64,000 nt of DNA from AV40 sp038230255 (GTDB lineage: Bacteria; Verrucomicrobiota; Verrucomicrobiia; Chthoniobacterales; UBA10450). The number at the start of each line of letters is the position of its first letter. Position 1 is the stretch's first letter. The stretch spans positions 124,001-188,000 of the forward strand of contig JBBRNP010000003.1 of assembly GCA_038230255.1 (NCBI GenBank). The letters run 5' to 3'. Below the pieces are notes generated by a model, which did no database searches, was not told the origin of the DNA, and was given only the letters and a program-made list of their open reading frames with translations. Positions 1 to 9,478 of this stretch are shown one piece after another. Position numbers and translations under genes: made by a program.

Positions 1-637
1 TCGGGACGCGTTGCACATTGTCTTCACCAATCCCGATGGCGATCGCGCCTTTTTCAATCGAGCTGTGCGCCTGATCGGAAGTATAAATTCGAAATCGCGG
101 CAGGTCGCGACCACTCAATCCGAGCTTGCGCGTGTTCGGCGCGAGCTGTTCCCGCGCGGTGGCCAGCGCGTGCATGGTGGAGATTGAGGCCGTGTCGTAG
201 ACCACGCCCATGAACTCTTTTGGCAATTGCAGCCATTGGCGCAGCCAATCGAGCACCAGCGTTTCTAATTCGGTTCCGGCGGGCGCGGTCCGCCATGTCA
301 TGGTGTTAACGTTGAGCGCGCCGGTGATCATCTCTGCCAGAATGCCGGGATTGGTCGTGGTGCAGCCGAAGTAACTCATGAATTGCGGATGCGCCCAATG
401 GGCGACACCGGGAACAATTACCCGATCGATATCGGCAAAGATTTTTTCGAACGACGTACCGGTCTCCGGCGCATCGCGGTCCAGCTGCGCAAGAATTTCT
501 CCCGGTTGCACGTTTCGAGAAATCGGACGCTCGCCGATTTTTTCACGATAATCAGCGACCCAATCAGCGAGTTCGTGCAATTGTTTGCGGAAAATTTTCG
601 GCCAAACGTCGCCGAGATGATCCTGTCGATCTTTCAT
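1..637 (-). CDS. PLP-dependent decarboxylase (group II, aromatic-amino-acid type), N-terminal part
   Basis: An open minus-strand frame runs from an ATG at 637 off the left edge, giving about 212 N-terminal residues. The translation begins MKDRQDHLGDVWPK and contains HWAHPQFMSYF, YDTASISTMHAL and YTSDQAHSSIEKGA. These are the substrate- and cofactor-pocket blocks of the aromatic-L-amino-acid / tyrosine / glutamate decarboxylase family, which uses pyridoxal phosphate to remove CO2 from amino acids. The catalytic lysine would lie beyond the window, so activity cannot be checked and the substrate is open. The family call is firm because the motifs come in the right order and spacing. The protein has no signal peptide and should be cytosolic. 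A one-end variant of the 12-mer motif discussed elsewhere lies at codons 2-5. Confidence 0.88.
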   Translation of the reverse strand, partial: MKDRQDHLGDVWPKIFRKQLHELADWVADYREKIGERPISRNVQPGEILAQLDRDAPETGTSFEKIFADIDRVIVPGVAHWAHPQFMSYFGCTTTNPGILAEMITGALNVNTMTWRTAPAGTELETLVLDWLRQWLQLPKEFMGVVYDTASISTMHALATAREQLAPNTRKLGLSGRDLPRFRIYTSDQAHSSIEKGAIAIGIGEDNVQRVP

Positions 638-714
638 TCGTAGCAATCGATCCCCTGATGAAAACTCATTTCGGTCTTTTTCAGCGACGAAATAACAATT
701 ACTCTCCAAAAACC

Positions 715-1017
715 ATGGCAACCCCTTTTCAAACTTACACGATTCATTATCAGAGCGGCACTTCTATCGAAGCGTTTATCCAAATCTTCAACGGCGGTTC
801 ATTTATCGGTAACATTAATTTCCACAAGGACGACGCAACGCTCCCTGCCAATACATTGTCCGGCGGCGTGCACACGATAAATTACCACCTGAGCCGCTTC
901 CGGGATGTTTTGCAGATACTGCAATACGAAAAACCATTACAAGTAAACGTGGCAAACGGTGTCGGTAACCTGATGGCCACCGGTTTCGAACCGGTCGGCG
1001 AACAGGAAGGCGCCTAA
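715..1017 (+). CDS. small conserved-looking protein of unknown function
   Basis: This is a 100-residue protein if translation starts at the ATG at 715 (MATPFQTYTIHYQSG); an in-frame ATG at 658 would add 19 residues. I prefer 715 because the extra residues are low in similarity to any fold and the later part reads as a compact beta-rich domain (FIQIFNGGSFIGNINFHKDD, then VHTINYHLSRF). There is no signal peptide, membrane segment or recognisable catalytic motif. No clear Shine-Dalgarno sequence precedes either ATG. It is divergent from the decarboxylase on its left and convergent with tamA on its right, so it is probably a single-gene unit. I do not recognise the family. Confidence 0.6.
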   Translation: MATPFQTYTIHYQSGTSIEAFIQIFNGGSFIGNINFHKDDATLPANTLSGGVHTINYHLSRFRDVLQILQYEKPLQVNVANGVGNLMATGFEPVGEQEGA

Positions 1018-1042
1018 CGGCGCTCTGCGCGCGTCTCCAACC

Positions 1043-3223
1043 TCAGAACGCGAAGCCGAAACTCAAATGAAACGCGCCAAAGTCTTCACCCGGCGCGCGA
1101 TCTGGATTCCATCCATAATCGAGACGAATCGGGCCGATCGGCAACTTGTAACGCAAGCCGGCGCCGAGCGCGTAGCGCATGTCGTCCACGCCCGGTTCCT
1201 CGGAAGTGGGAAGCAAGTCTCCGGCATCAAAGAACAATGCACCCTGAAGCTCGCCGTAAATTGGAAACGTGTACTCAACATTGAAGATCGTGTAGAATTC
1301 GCCACCGATCGGATTTCCCTTGGGATCGTGCGGGCCGAGATCGCGTTCGCCAAAGCTGCGGACGCTGGTGGCGCCGCCGTTAAAAAATCGCTCGTCGATT
1401 GGAAGCGTGGTCGGCTCATCCGGACCGGAATGATTCAGCGAATGAATAACCCCAACGCGCGCGCCGAAAGCGAGCGACGATTGCTCGAACCAGCGTCGTA
1501 ATGGCGGCGCGGTTTCATCTTCAACAACTCCTGGCGTCAACGACTTTGGTCCGAACGGTAAAAAATAGGCGATGCGGCCAGTAGCGCGAATGAGTTGAAT
1601 GTCGCTGCCGAACGCGGTCGAGGCGACATCGACGGTATTATTGATCAGCAAACCGCGCGGCGCGACCAGCGGACTTTCGCGCAAATCGAGCGTGTGAGTG
1701 AATCCGAGCGAATTCACGAAATAGGAAGTATTACCGAGAAAGCGCAAGGCAATCGAGGTTTGCGTCACTTCGACGTGACGGGCGGCAAAGACCAAACCGG
1801 CTTCGTATTGTTTGGTGATTTTGCGGGTAAGTTCAACCCGGTCGCCCAACTCAAACTTGGAGTAGCCGTCGTAGTCAAAAGTAAAGGCGGACACCCGATT
1901 TTTGAAACTGAAATCGGTATCGAAAAGAAACGGATCTTCGACAACAAACTCGCCTTTGTAGCTGCGCTGCGAAACTTCGGCCGAGATGGTAAATGGCCGG
2001 CCGTAACCAAACAGATCGCCGTCCCGGTATTGCGCTCCGATGATTCCGCCTTCGAACGTGCCGTAGCCGATCGAGACACCGAATTGCTTGCTCTTCGCTT
2101 CTTCGGCAGAAATGTTTAACAAAAGCGAATCTTCATCCGCGATCGGCGTTGGTTCAATCTTGAGGACATTGAACAAGCCGGTCTTCATCAACGTGCGGAA
2201 GCGATCATCCAAAGCTTCCGGGCTGTAAGTTTTTCCCGCGAGCGAACTAAACCGCTTCTGGACAAAACTCGGACGCAAACGCGTCAGGCCGCTGACAAAA
2301 ACCTCGCCGCTAAAGTGATAAAGCTGGCCGGGTGAAACCGCGACGTCGACCGGGATGCGGCCGTCTACTGCGGACTCCGGCTGAGCCGTCGCCTCCACTT
2401 TCACTTCATAGTAACCACGCGTTTTGAAATATGCTTGAAGGCGACGCGGGATGTCGGCGACCCGCGCATCGGTGAACGGTTGTTTCAATAAATCGTCGAT
2501 CTGCCCGCGCAAAGCGTCCGCGCCGTAAATTGTCTGCCCATGAAACGAAACATTGCCGAAGGAATAGCGCCGGCCTTCATGGATCGGAATTGTCACGTCG
2601 ACCCGGTTCGCTTCATCCTGAAACGTGTAGCGCGGTTGATCGACAGCAGCGTCGAGAAAGCCTTCCGCGACATACAAGCGATGGACCAACTCCACGCCTT
2701 CCTGGACATCGGATGCGACGAATGGCAGATGCCGCTGCAGTTTTGAATAACGCTCGCGGGTCGGGCCGACCACAAAATCGAACAACTTGTCCGTAGGCTC
2801 GACCGAATTTCCCTCGAACGTGATTGTGCCGAGGGTCATGAGCGCGCCTTCGTTGATCTCGAGCCGCAGCCGATCGCGATTCTCGATCTTATAATGAACG
2901 CTCGCTTTGGTGTAGCCGTGTTTGCGATAAAAGACTTCGACGAAAAAAGCCAGATCGTCCGCTCGAGCTGGGGTCAGGCCGTAACGGTCGATCGTGACGA
3001 GCTGTTCCTTCACCGCTGAACGCAGATCTTTTTCTTTGAATGCCTGCTCCCCGCTGAATTCCACGGTGGTGGTGGCCTGCGCGTGTTTTTCCTGCTCCTT
3101 GGCAACGGCCTGAGCCTGCTTTTGCTTTTGTTCGGCCCGGGGAACGTCGACCGCCGTCTGCGCCGCCAGCTCGAACGCAGTCGCCAAGTTACACAGAAAA
3201 AAGAAACGGTAGCGGCGCATCAC
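1043..3223 (-). CDS. tamA: Omp85-family outer-membrane protein, TamA/BamA-like
   Basis: This 726-residue protein has a hydrophobic N-terminal export signal, then a short Gln/Lys/Ala-rich linker. About four POTRA domains follow (roughly residues 51-125, 126-217, 218-298 and 299-375), each ending in the usual beta-strand pair. A C-terminal 16-strand-type barrel occupies residues 376-726 and ends in Phe, as outer-membrane barrels do. The barrel carries the family's loop-6 region (FFNGGATSVRSFGERDLGP) and the late GPIRLDYGWNPDR strand. It folds or inserts outer-membrane proteins. The gene starts inside the stop of tamB (ATGA overlap), so it is translationally coupled to it, which favours TamA over BamA. 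The alternative is the essential BamA, but BamA is normally next to skp/lpxD, which are absent here. Confidence 0.88.
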   Translation of the reverse strand: MMRRYRFFFLCNLATAFELAAQTAVDVPRAEQKQKQAQAVAKEQEKHAQATTTVEFSGEQAFKEKDLRSAVKEQLVTIDRYGLTPARADDLAFFVEVFYRKHGYTKASVHYKIENRDRLRLEINEGALMTLGTITFEGNSVEPTDKLFDFVVGPTRERYSKLQRHLPFVASDVQEGVELVHRLYVAEGFLDAAVDQPRYTFQDEANRVDVTIPIHEGRRYSFGNVSFHGQTIYGADALRGQIDDLLKQPFTDARVADIPRRLQAYFKTRGYYEVKVEATAQPESAVDGRIPVDVAVSPGQLYHFSGEVFVSGLTRLRPSFVQKRFSSLAGKTYSPEALDDRFRTLMKTGLFNVLKIEPTPIADEDSLLLNISAEEAKSKQFGVSIGYGTFEGGIIGAQYRDGDLFGYGRPFTISAEVSQRSYKGEFVVEDPFLFDTDFSFKNRVSAFTFDYDGYSKFELGDRVELTRKITKQYEAGLVFAARHVEVTQTSIALRFLGNTSYFVNSLGFTHTLDLRESPLVAPRGLLINNTVDVASTAFGSDIQLIRATGRIAYFLPFGPKSLTPGVVEDETAPPLRRWFEQSSLAFGARVGVIHSLNHSGPDEPTTLPIDERFFNGGATSVRSFGERDLGPHDPKGNPIGGEFYTIFNVEYTFPIYGELQGALFFDAGDLLPTSEEPGVDDMRYALGAGLRYKLPIGPIRLDYGWNPDRAPGEDFGAFHLSFGFAF

Positions 3224-6200
3224 TTGAAACGAATCAGATATTTTACCATACCGCGGTAATCGCCGCCGACGCCGAGATCGCCAAGCAAGACAAACTGTTC
3301 GTTGATCTTGAAGCGCGCGGTTGCTTGTTGTTGTCCAGTCCGCGGATCGACACTGCCCACATCCAAATCTAAACGGTCGAGAACGGAACTACTCTGTGTT
3401 CCCTGCCCTTTCTTAAAAACTTTCCGGTAGAGCTGCTGCACGAGCAACATGGCGGCGCGTCCAGCAAGCACGTTGTTATTTCCGGTTAATTGCTCCCGGG
3501 TGGTGCCGGTTGCAAGCAGAGAAATAATTTCCTCCTGGGGCAACGGCGGCTCGCTCGTGAAAATCGCCTCGGGCGCAAGCGTCCTTCCATAGATATAAAC
3601 GTTGATCGTGTAATCGCGAATCACGGAACGGCCGTGCATGTCGATCTTCGGATTCAACGGATCGCTCGGATCGAAATAAAGAAAGCCGGATGAAATTTCC
3701 AACCGGCTGAATGGAAGGGTCGCATCGATATTGTCCAAACGAATCCAGCCTTGCAAATCGGGATGAAGACCGGTGCCGGTCAAATGCAGATCGCTGACGG
3801 CGCCGCCGTTGGCGAGATTGCCGCGAATCAGAAACGGATCTTTGGTCTTGATGGCGACGTCGAATTTCCAATCGCGAAACGGCGGCTGCGGAATCGAAAA
3901 ATCCGGGCGCGATGAAGGCGGTTGCGGCGCGGGACGTCCAGGCAACCCGATCGGAATGAGATCGAGATTTTTCAGGAACTGACTGTTCGTGGTTGCAATC
4001 GTTCCGGTGACATTGGCGCTGCTCAGTGGGCCAGAGATTTTGATGTCCGCGTCTGCGCGCGCGGTCAGCGTATCGTTGCGCGCGATCAATGCGCTTTCAG
4101 CCTTCAATTGAAAATCCAGATTCGGCGTCGTCAATTTCGGAAATGTCACGCCTCCCGTGACCTTGAAATGTCCCCCGGAAAGTTCGCCGCCGAATTGCTC
4201 AATCGTCACGGCATCGTTTGCGAAATTCATCCGCGCCTTGAAATTCTGCACGGCCGGAAACGTGGGATCGGTCATTCGCGCGACGTTGATCGTCATGTCG
4301 GCGCTGCCGCTCAAAACCGGCTTCGCGATCGTGCCGCGAAGATCGACGTCCAGCGCCGCGTCGCCGTCCAGTTCCTCGACGCCCGGAATAAATTGGCGCA
4401 TGAAATTGACGGAGGTCCGCGGCAGGCGCGCCTTTCCGGTCACCGGCGTTTCGTCGGCGAGTTTTCCTTCATTTACGATCTTCGGAACGTCGAATGGAAG
4501 ATTTGCAGTCAGCTCGAGCGGCTGGATCTTCGTCTGCTGCAATTTTCCGACAATCTTCAACTGATTGCCTTGCGCTTGCGCGCTCAAATCAAAACTCGCG
4601 GGCTCGATCTTCGGATAATCCTCACTCCGCAGATTGCGCATCTGCACATCGAGCCGCGCGTCCAAGTCGGCGAGAGTTCCGCTCGCATTTAATTTCACAT
4701 TCAACAGACCCGAGGCCGCAGGTTTGAGGCCGACATCCTGAAAGAGCTTCTTGATGTCCAGATTTTCAGATTGAAATATCGCGGTCACTTTCCCATTGGA
4801 CGGAAGCACCGGCTCGTCCGTCCCGAGATTTTTCCAGACGAACGGAATCGAGATGTAACCGCCGGCATATTTCGCCTGGCCTTGATCGAGCTCGATCTTG
4901 CTGATCTCCAGCCTCTCTCCTTTGGCCTGAGCGATTGCTTGAAAATACATTTTGTCGCTCCGCATGAATATTGTGGGAACATCCAGGCCGTCCGGCGAAT
5001 AGGTGGCGTCGGCGGTTGCCTGTAACGAGCGCGCATTGCCGTAGCGACCGTTGTCCAAAGCCAGTCTTAATTTGCCCGTTTTCAGCTTGTTCGCTTCGCC
5101 GTCGCCTTCCCACTCCACCACAAGCGAGCCGGCCAGCTCATTTTGATTTCCGAAAGTGCGCAGCAACGGCTGCAACTTCGACAAATCCGAAACGTTCGCG
5201 CGAATTGTGCCGCTGTAATGATGTCGTCCGCCAAGATCGAAAATCGCGTTTCCGCTGATGAAATCGTTTCCAGTCAGGTTGGCGCTGAAGTCGTTTAGAT
5301 AAACAACGTTGTTCGCGATTATGGCCTGCGAGTTCAGTTGGATGAAAACAAGATCTCGCATTCGAAGATTCGCGCCGAAGATCGACAACTGGCCGTTCGC
5401 GATACCCTTTTTCCATTCGATCTGACCCACCGCCTGCAACGGTCCCGAAATTTTGTCGGGTGAATTCGCCACCCAGCAATCCACCAGCTGGGCCGCGTTG
5501 AAGGAGATGTCGATCTTCGCCGGTTGATCAGCGGCGTCGGGCAGCGCTTTGGGCAAACGATAATCGCCGCTCACCGTAAACTCGTTTTGTTTTCGCTTAA
5601 CGATTAGGCGATCGAACGTGACGACGTCATTTTTCGCGTGGAGCGATCCTTCGAGCGAGTCCGCGACGTAATCACGATATCGCAGGTTTGAAAGAGCGAT
5701 GGTGGCTTGCGAGTTTAGATCGCTAAACCAGGGTTTGTCGGAGCCGGCCGGCGGCATTTTCTTCGAGAGTTTGATCGCGGCGCTGAAATTCTCGCAGCGA
5801 CCACCTTGAAATCCCAAGGTCGGCGCGGTGACGGCGAAATCACCGTTCACAATCGAGTCTTTGATGTTGAGCTTGCCGCTGACTTCCGCCGCGCCGCTAA
5901 TTTTTTGCGGCATCCCTGCCGTCACCTGCTGCAAATCGGGCAAGGTCGCGGCAAGTTCCAGCGTGGTCGGCGCCCGACCAAAATCTCGGACGTTGCGCGG
6001 TAGTTCGGCCGATCCGCGAAGATGAAATTGATTTTGGTCCCTGGTGATGTCGGCTGATTGCAAAGTCGCGACACCGTTCTTCGCCGTGACTTGAAATATT
6101 CCGCGATCGAACGCCGTTTGTTCCTGGTGAAAATCAGTGAGTGCAGCCGAAAGAGTTCCGTTCCAAGTCGCGGGCGAGCTGAGCAGACCGCTAAGATCGA

Positions 6201-7095
6201 CATCGAACTTTTCGATTTGACCGCGCATCCAGCCTTCGGGCAGGGCCACGAACTTGTTGATCGCATCAATCGGAACATTCACGGCGTGAATGCGAACGTT
6301 GGTGTCGAGCGACGTTTGCGACTCGTGCAACACGGACGAGCCGGAAATGTTTCCCGAACCGAAGACATAATCGAAATTGATCGCCAGTTTTCGCGCCGCA
6401 ATTTGCGATGCATCGATAGTGACCGAACGAAATCGCTCGTTGTCCGCCAGGACAAGGTCGCGCACGACTAGATTGCGGTTCGCATAGGTCGCGGGCGCAG
6501 ATAATTTTAGCCAGGTCTGGCCGCCGACGAGCTGTAACTTCTCGACTTTGATGTCGCCGGAACGACTCGGATCCAAATCGAGGGCGACGTGTTCGGCGAT
6601 AAAATCGTTCGGACGATTGCGGACAATGATCGTTGCGTCGGCAACGTGGAGGCGCGCGGGGAAAATATCGGGCAAGTCGATTTTCTTTTTCGGATTCGGC
6701 GGGCGGGGTCGCAACGCCGCTTTCTCCGGATTCATCACGACTCGCGCCGAATGAACGTCGGCATTCTTGATCGCGGTCGAAATTCCGTGTCGAAGCAATG
6801 TGAAAAGCCCGTAGTCGATTCGGGCCAGATCGACATCGAGTGATTCGATATCGCTCGGCCCGGTCGAAGCCGCGTGCAGGTCCCTGACGATGAGGTTTGT
6901 GAAAACGCTGCCCTCCAGCCGAAACTCAAGTTTCAGATTTTCCTTCGCCGCATAATGCAGAGCAATGCGATGTCCCAGGCCTAGCAACAACGGCCGGTGG
7001 AAGATGAGAAGGAATCCACCAAGAATCCCCAACGCGATTAACGCGCGGCGACGCCAATTTCCATGCTGAAAACTCCCCTGACCATATTCCCCCAC
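3220..7095 (-). CDS. tamB: translocation/assembly module protein TamB (bridge-like)
   Basis: At 1291 residues this matches the usual TamB size. A single N-terminal membrane anchor (about residues 15-40) is followed by a very long repetitive beta-rich body, typical of AsmA/TamB proteins that span the periplasm as a hydrophobic groove. The C-terminal quarter is the conserved TamB (DUF490) domain, with a YIYGRTLAPEAIF strand, PPLPQEEIISLLATG and a terminal aromatic-Lys end. The start is a GTG at 7095; no earlier in-frame start fits. The gene is first in a two-gene unit with tamA. Known TamB proteins help autotransporter assembly and move phospholipids to the outer membrane; which role dominates here is unknown. 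It holds two exact copies of the 12-mer in opposite orientations. Confidence 0.9.
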   Translation of the reverse strand: MGEYGQGSFQHGNWRRRALIALGILGGFLLIFHRPLLLGLGHRIALHYAAKENLKLEFRLEGSVFTNLIVRDLHAASTGPSDIESLDVDLARIDYGLFTLLRHGISTAIKNADVHSARVVMNPEKAALRPRPPNPKKKIDLPDIFPARLHVADATIIVRNRPNDFIAEHVALDLDPSRSGDIKVEKLQLVGGQTWLKLSAPATYANRNLVVRDLVLADNERFRSVTIDASQIAARKLAINFDYVFGSGNISGSSVLHESQTSLDTNVRIHAVNVPIDAINKFVALPEGWMRGQIEKFDVDLSGLLSSPATWNGTLSAALTDFHQEQTAFDRGIFQVTAKNGVATLQSADITRDQNQFHLRGSAELPRNVRDFGRAPTTLELAATLPDLQQVTAGMPQKISGAAEVSGKLNIKDSIVNGDFAVTAPTLGFQGGRCENFSAAIKLSKKMPPAGSDKPWFSDLNSQATIALSNLRYRDYVADSLEGSLHAKNDVVTFDRLIVKRKQNEFTVSGDYRLPKALPDAADQPAKIDISFNAAQLVDCWVANSPDKISGPLQAVGQIEWKKGIANGQLSIFGANLRMRDLVFIQLNSQAIIANNVVYLNDFSANLTGNDFISGNAIFDLGGRHHYSGTIRANVSDLSKLQPLLRTFGNQNELAGSLVVEWEGDGEANKLKTGKLRLALDNGRYGNARSLQATADATYSPDGLDVPTIFMRSDKMYFQAIAQAKGERLEISKIELDQGQAKYAGGYISIPFVWKNLGTDEPVLPSNGKVTAIFQSENLDIKKLFQDVGLKPAASGLLNVKLNASGTLADLDARLDVQMRNLRSEDYPKIEPASFDLSAQAQGNQLKIVGKLQQTKIQPLELTANLPFDVPKIVNEGKLADETPVTGKARLPRTSVNFMRQFIPGVEELDGDAALDVDLRGTIAKPVLSGSADMTINVARMTDPTFPAVQNFKARMNFANDAVTIEQFGGELSGGHFKVTGGVTFPKLTTPNLDFQLKAESALIARNDTLTARADADIKISGPLSSANVTGTIATTNSQFLKNLDLIPIGLPGRPAPQPPSSRPDFSIPQPPFRDWKFDVAIKTKDPFLIRGNLANGGAVSDLHLTGTGLHPDLQGWIRLDNIDATLPFSRLEISSGFLYFDPSDPLNPKIDMHGRSVIRDYTINVYIYGRTLAPEAIFTSEPPLPQEEIISLLATGTTREQLTGNNNVLAGRAAMLLVQQLYRKVFKKGQGTQSSSVLDRLDLDVGSVDPRTGQQQATARFKINEQFVLLGDLGVGGDYRGMVKYLIRFK
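5506..5517 (-). repeat. 12-mer AAGATCGACATC, copy 1
   Basis: Exact copy on the minus strand inside tamB, read in frame as Lys-Ile-Asp-Ile. Confidence 0.8.
6193..6204 (+). repeat. 12-mer AAGATCGACATC, copy 2
   Basis: Exact copy on the plus strand, antisense to tamB, where the complement encodes Asp-Val-Asp-Leu. It is the opposite orientation to copy 1 within the same gene. Confidence 0.8.
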
Positions 7096-7223
7096 GACGG
7101 ATTACCTCTACCGACCGAGGAGAAAGCGCAAATCAGGCCAATTTAGGAGCGCTTCGGATGGCTACCTGGTGAGTTCCTGATTGCAGGCGAACGCGGGCCG
7201 CGCCACGCTTGTCCAACCTCGAA

Positions 7224-7877
7224 ATGAATCCGGACAAGCTTTTCGATTATCTCGAAGGCAAATTGTCGCCTAACGAGCGCGCGGAATTGGAAGAACGACT
7301 AATGTCCGATCCACAACTTAGGCGAGAGCTGACGGTGGCTCGTAAAATCCATGCCGATACCGGCGACTCGCGCGAGATCGTTGGCGTGACGGAGCCAGCA
7401 CTCGAAGAACGCGGCGCTGTGCTTGGCCGCAGGGTCGCAATCGCGTTTTCTGTGCTCGTTTTCGCCAACGTGGTGTTTGGAATCTACGCGATCGCGTTCA
7501 TGAAAAAGAAAGAGCGCACGCAACTAAACACGGAACAAAATCGGACCGAGCTTGCCGAAAGCCTGGCCCGGACGGCGGCAGTGGCGCTCCCGACCCCAAG
7601 TCTCGATGTTGAAGAAATCAAATTCACCGCCCCCGTTAAAGAACAGGACAAGCTCGCCAACAAGATCGTCGCCGCGGCAAAGCGGGTCGGCGGCTCGGGA
7701 ACAAAAGGCCTCGCCGATCAGCAAGGTGTTTTGCTTTTCGCCGAAATTCCGACCGCGCGGTTGAATGACTTTCGCGAGGCGATGAAGAAACTGGGCGCAA
7801 CGCTTCCCGCCGCTCCGGCCGAGCCGAGAGCAGGCGATAAAGCGATTCTCCAATTGCGCATCGTCAGCGCGCAATGA
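7224..7877 (+). CDS. anti-sigma-factor-like single-pass membrane protein
   Basis: This has 217 residues from the ATG at 7224; a TTG five codons upstream is less likely. The N-terminus (YLEGKLSPNERAELEERL) resembles the cytoplasmic helical head of anti-sigma factors but lacks the His/Cys zinc ligands. One transmembrane segment lies near residues 70-90. The remainder is a periplasmic segment rich in charged helices with a ferredoxin-like stretch near the end (GVLLFAEIPTARLNDF). No sigma-factor gene is adjacent, so the partner is unknown. The stop overlaps the next gene's ATG by four bases (ATGA), indicating one operon. The function is inferred from architecture only. Confidence 0.6.
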   Translation: MNPDKLFDYLEGKLSPNERAELEERLMSDPQLRRELTVARKIHADTGDSREIVGVTEPALEERGAVLGRRVAIAFSVLVFANVVFGIYAIAFMKKKERTQLNTEQNRTELAESLARTAAVALPTPSLDVEEIKFTAPVKEQDKLANKIVAAAKRVGGSGTKGLADQQGVLLFAEIPTARLNDFREAMKKLGATLPAAPAEPRAGDKAILQLRIVSAQ

Positions 7878-8563
7878 TCGGGATCACATTCGCGCTTTCG
7901 TCGGAGAGTTCCGGGTTGGTCCATCGGCTTCGAGAAGCTCGGCATCACGATAATTTAGTTTCGGGCAAGATCGACGATCGCAACGTGACCGTTCTGCACA
8001 CCGGCGTCGGCGCAAAGAACTGCAACGCGCGACTAGAAACTCTCCTGCACAAAGCGCGACCGAGCCTGGTGATCAGCTCCGGCTTTGCCGGCGGTGTTAG
8101 CGAGCAATTGCGCGTTGGCGATTTGATTTTGGCCCAGAACTTTTCCGATCCAGGATTGCTGGCCAATGCCGAGCGACTTTTGCGTGAGCGCGAGCCACGG
8201 CTCGTGAAGCTTTTTACATCAACGTTGATCATCGACTCGGTCGCCGAGCGAAATGAAATTGCGCAAGCAGCCGGCGCGGCCGCGGTCGACATGGAAACTG
8301 GGGCCATCGCTGACGTCTGCAAGATTCATGGCGTGCCACTTCTTTCACTGCGGATTATCAGCGACACCGTCAGTCAGCCATTCCCAGCCCCGCCATCCGT
8401 TTTGTTCGACATCGAACGGCAGCAAACAAACTTCCGCGGACTGCTCACGTATCTATTAAGAGATCCCGGTTCCGTCTGGCAGCTGTTTCGTTTTGGTCGG
8501 CAAATTGCGCGCGCGCGGGCAAGGTTGACGGACGCGATTGTCGCGGTCGTGCGCGAACTGTAA
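7874..8563 (+). CDS. nucleoside phosphorylase / MTA-SAH nucleosidase-like protein
   Basis: This 229-residue protein of the PNP/UDP phosphorylase superfamily begins MIGITFALSSESSGL. It carries the nucleoside-binding loop SSGFAGGVSEQLRVGDLIL and the ribose/purine-site signature AVDMETGAIA, where Met-Glu contacts the ribose. The family cleaves the glycosidic bond of purine nucleosides such as methylthioadenosine or S-adenosylhomocysteine. Relatives also occur in hopanoid gene clusters, which are not seen here, so the substrate is open. The C-terminal tail is Arg-rich and longer than in MtnN. It is translationally coupled to the anti-sigma-like gene and convergent with the efflux gene, with only three bases between stops. 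Confidence 0.78.
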   Translation: MIGITFALSSESSGLVHRLREARHHDNLVSGKIDDRNVTVLHTGVGAKNCNARLETLLHKARPSLVISSGFAGGVSEQLRVGDLILAQNFSDPGLLANAERLLREREPRLVKLFTSTLIIDSVAERNEIAQAAGAAAVDMETGAIADVCKIHGVPLLSLRIISDTVSQPFPAPPSVLFDIERQQTNFRGLLTYLLRDPGSVWQLFRFGRQIARARARLTDAIVAVVREL

Positions 8564-8566
8564 CTA

Positions 8567-9475
8567 TTAAGAGGATGGTTTCGCGGGCTCGATGTGAACG
8601 AGCACGTCGGCGATACGCGCATCGCTCTCTTGAATGGCGCGTTTGACCGCGTGGGCGATGTGATGGCCTTCCCGCACCGAAATGTTCCCATCGACTTCGA
8701 CGTGAAGATCGACATAGAAACTTAAACCCATTTTTCGGATAAAACTTTTGTCGATTCGGACGACGCCGGGAACTGACGCCGCCGACTCGCGGACACGATC
8801 GACAATTGCACCGCGCGGCGCGGTATCGAGAATATCGTAAAGCGCGGGCCGGAGGAGACGCACGCCGACACTCGCGATCACCAAGCAAACGAAAATCGCG
8901 GCCCAATTATCTGCGCCTCTCCATTTCTCGCCGCCAATGAGCGCGATTGAAATTCCAACGAAGGCCGCGATCGAGCTGAAAACGTCAGCGCGGTGACGCC
9001 AGGCGTCCGCTTCCACCGCGATACTTCCGACCGCGCGACCGAAACGGACCACGTAGCGAAAGAGCGTTTCTTTGACGATGACAACCATCAAGAGAATCAA
9101 CAACGTGAACGAGGCCGGCGCGGAATGCGGCAAAAACAATGTGCGCGCGCTCTGCACTGCAAGCGCAATGGCCGCAAGGAAAACGCTGCACGCCACAAAA
9201 ACTGCGGTCAGCGGTTCGGCTTTACCGTGGCCATAAGGATGGGTCTCGTCCGGCGGCCGGGCGGCAAAGCGCAACCCGCCCCAGATGATGATTGAACCTG
9301 CGACATCGAGCGCCGATTCGATTCCATCCGCAATCAGCGCATAAGCGTTCCCGAAAACGCCGCCACTGATTTTGATGATGGCGAAGGCGATATTCACCAC
9401 CAAGCCAATCAGTGCGAGGCGCGCGCCAGTTTGCAGATTGGTCGCGGCAAGCTGAGGATGCGACGCCGAATTCAT
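8567..9475 (-). CDS. cation diffusion facilitator (divalent metal efflux) protein
   Basis: This 302-residue CDF-family transporter has about six membrane segments. Metal-site motifs are visible in the second and fifth segments: DGIESALD (an Asp-x3-Asp type site) and a His/Asp pair in WRHRADVFSS. A cytoplasmic ferredoxin-like C-terminal domain follows (FYVDLHVEVDGN...). CDF proteins exchange Zn, Fe, Mn or Co for protons at the inner membrane; the Asp in the first site leans toward Fe/Mn/Co rather than strict Zn selectivity (inference). I chose the ATG at 9475; the frame stays open to 9547, but that extension would overlap the divergent gene and has no similarity. The start codon lies three bases from the start of the neighbouring plus-strand gene. 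Confidence 0.85.
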   Translation of the reverse strand: MNSASHPQLAATNLQTGARLALIGLVVNIAFAIIKISGGVFGNAYALIADGIESALDVAGSIIIWGGLRFAARPPDETHPYGHGKAEPLTAVFVACSVFLAAIALAVQSARTLFLPHSAPASFTLLILLMVVIVKETLFRYVVRFGRAVGSIAVEADAWRHRADVFSSIAAFVGISIALIGGEKWRGADNWAAIFVCLVIASVGVRLLRPALYDILDTAPRGAIVDRVRESAASVPGVVRIDKSFIRKMGLSFYVDLHVEVDGNISVREGHHIAHAVKRAIQESDARIADVLVHIEPAKPSS

Positions 9476-9478
9476 CGA

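Noticed and set aside
1043..3223. Calling the Omp85 protein BamA
   Set aside because: The gene is coupled to tamB and lacks skp/lpxD neighbours. TamA is the better fit, though BamA cannot be fully excluded without the rest of the genome.
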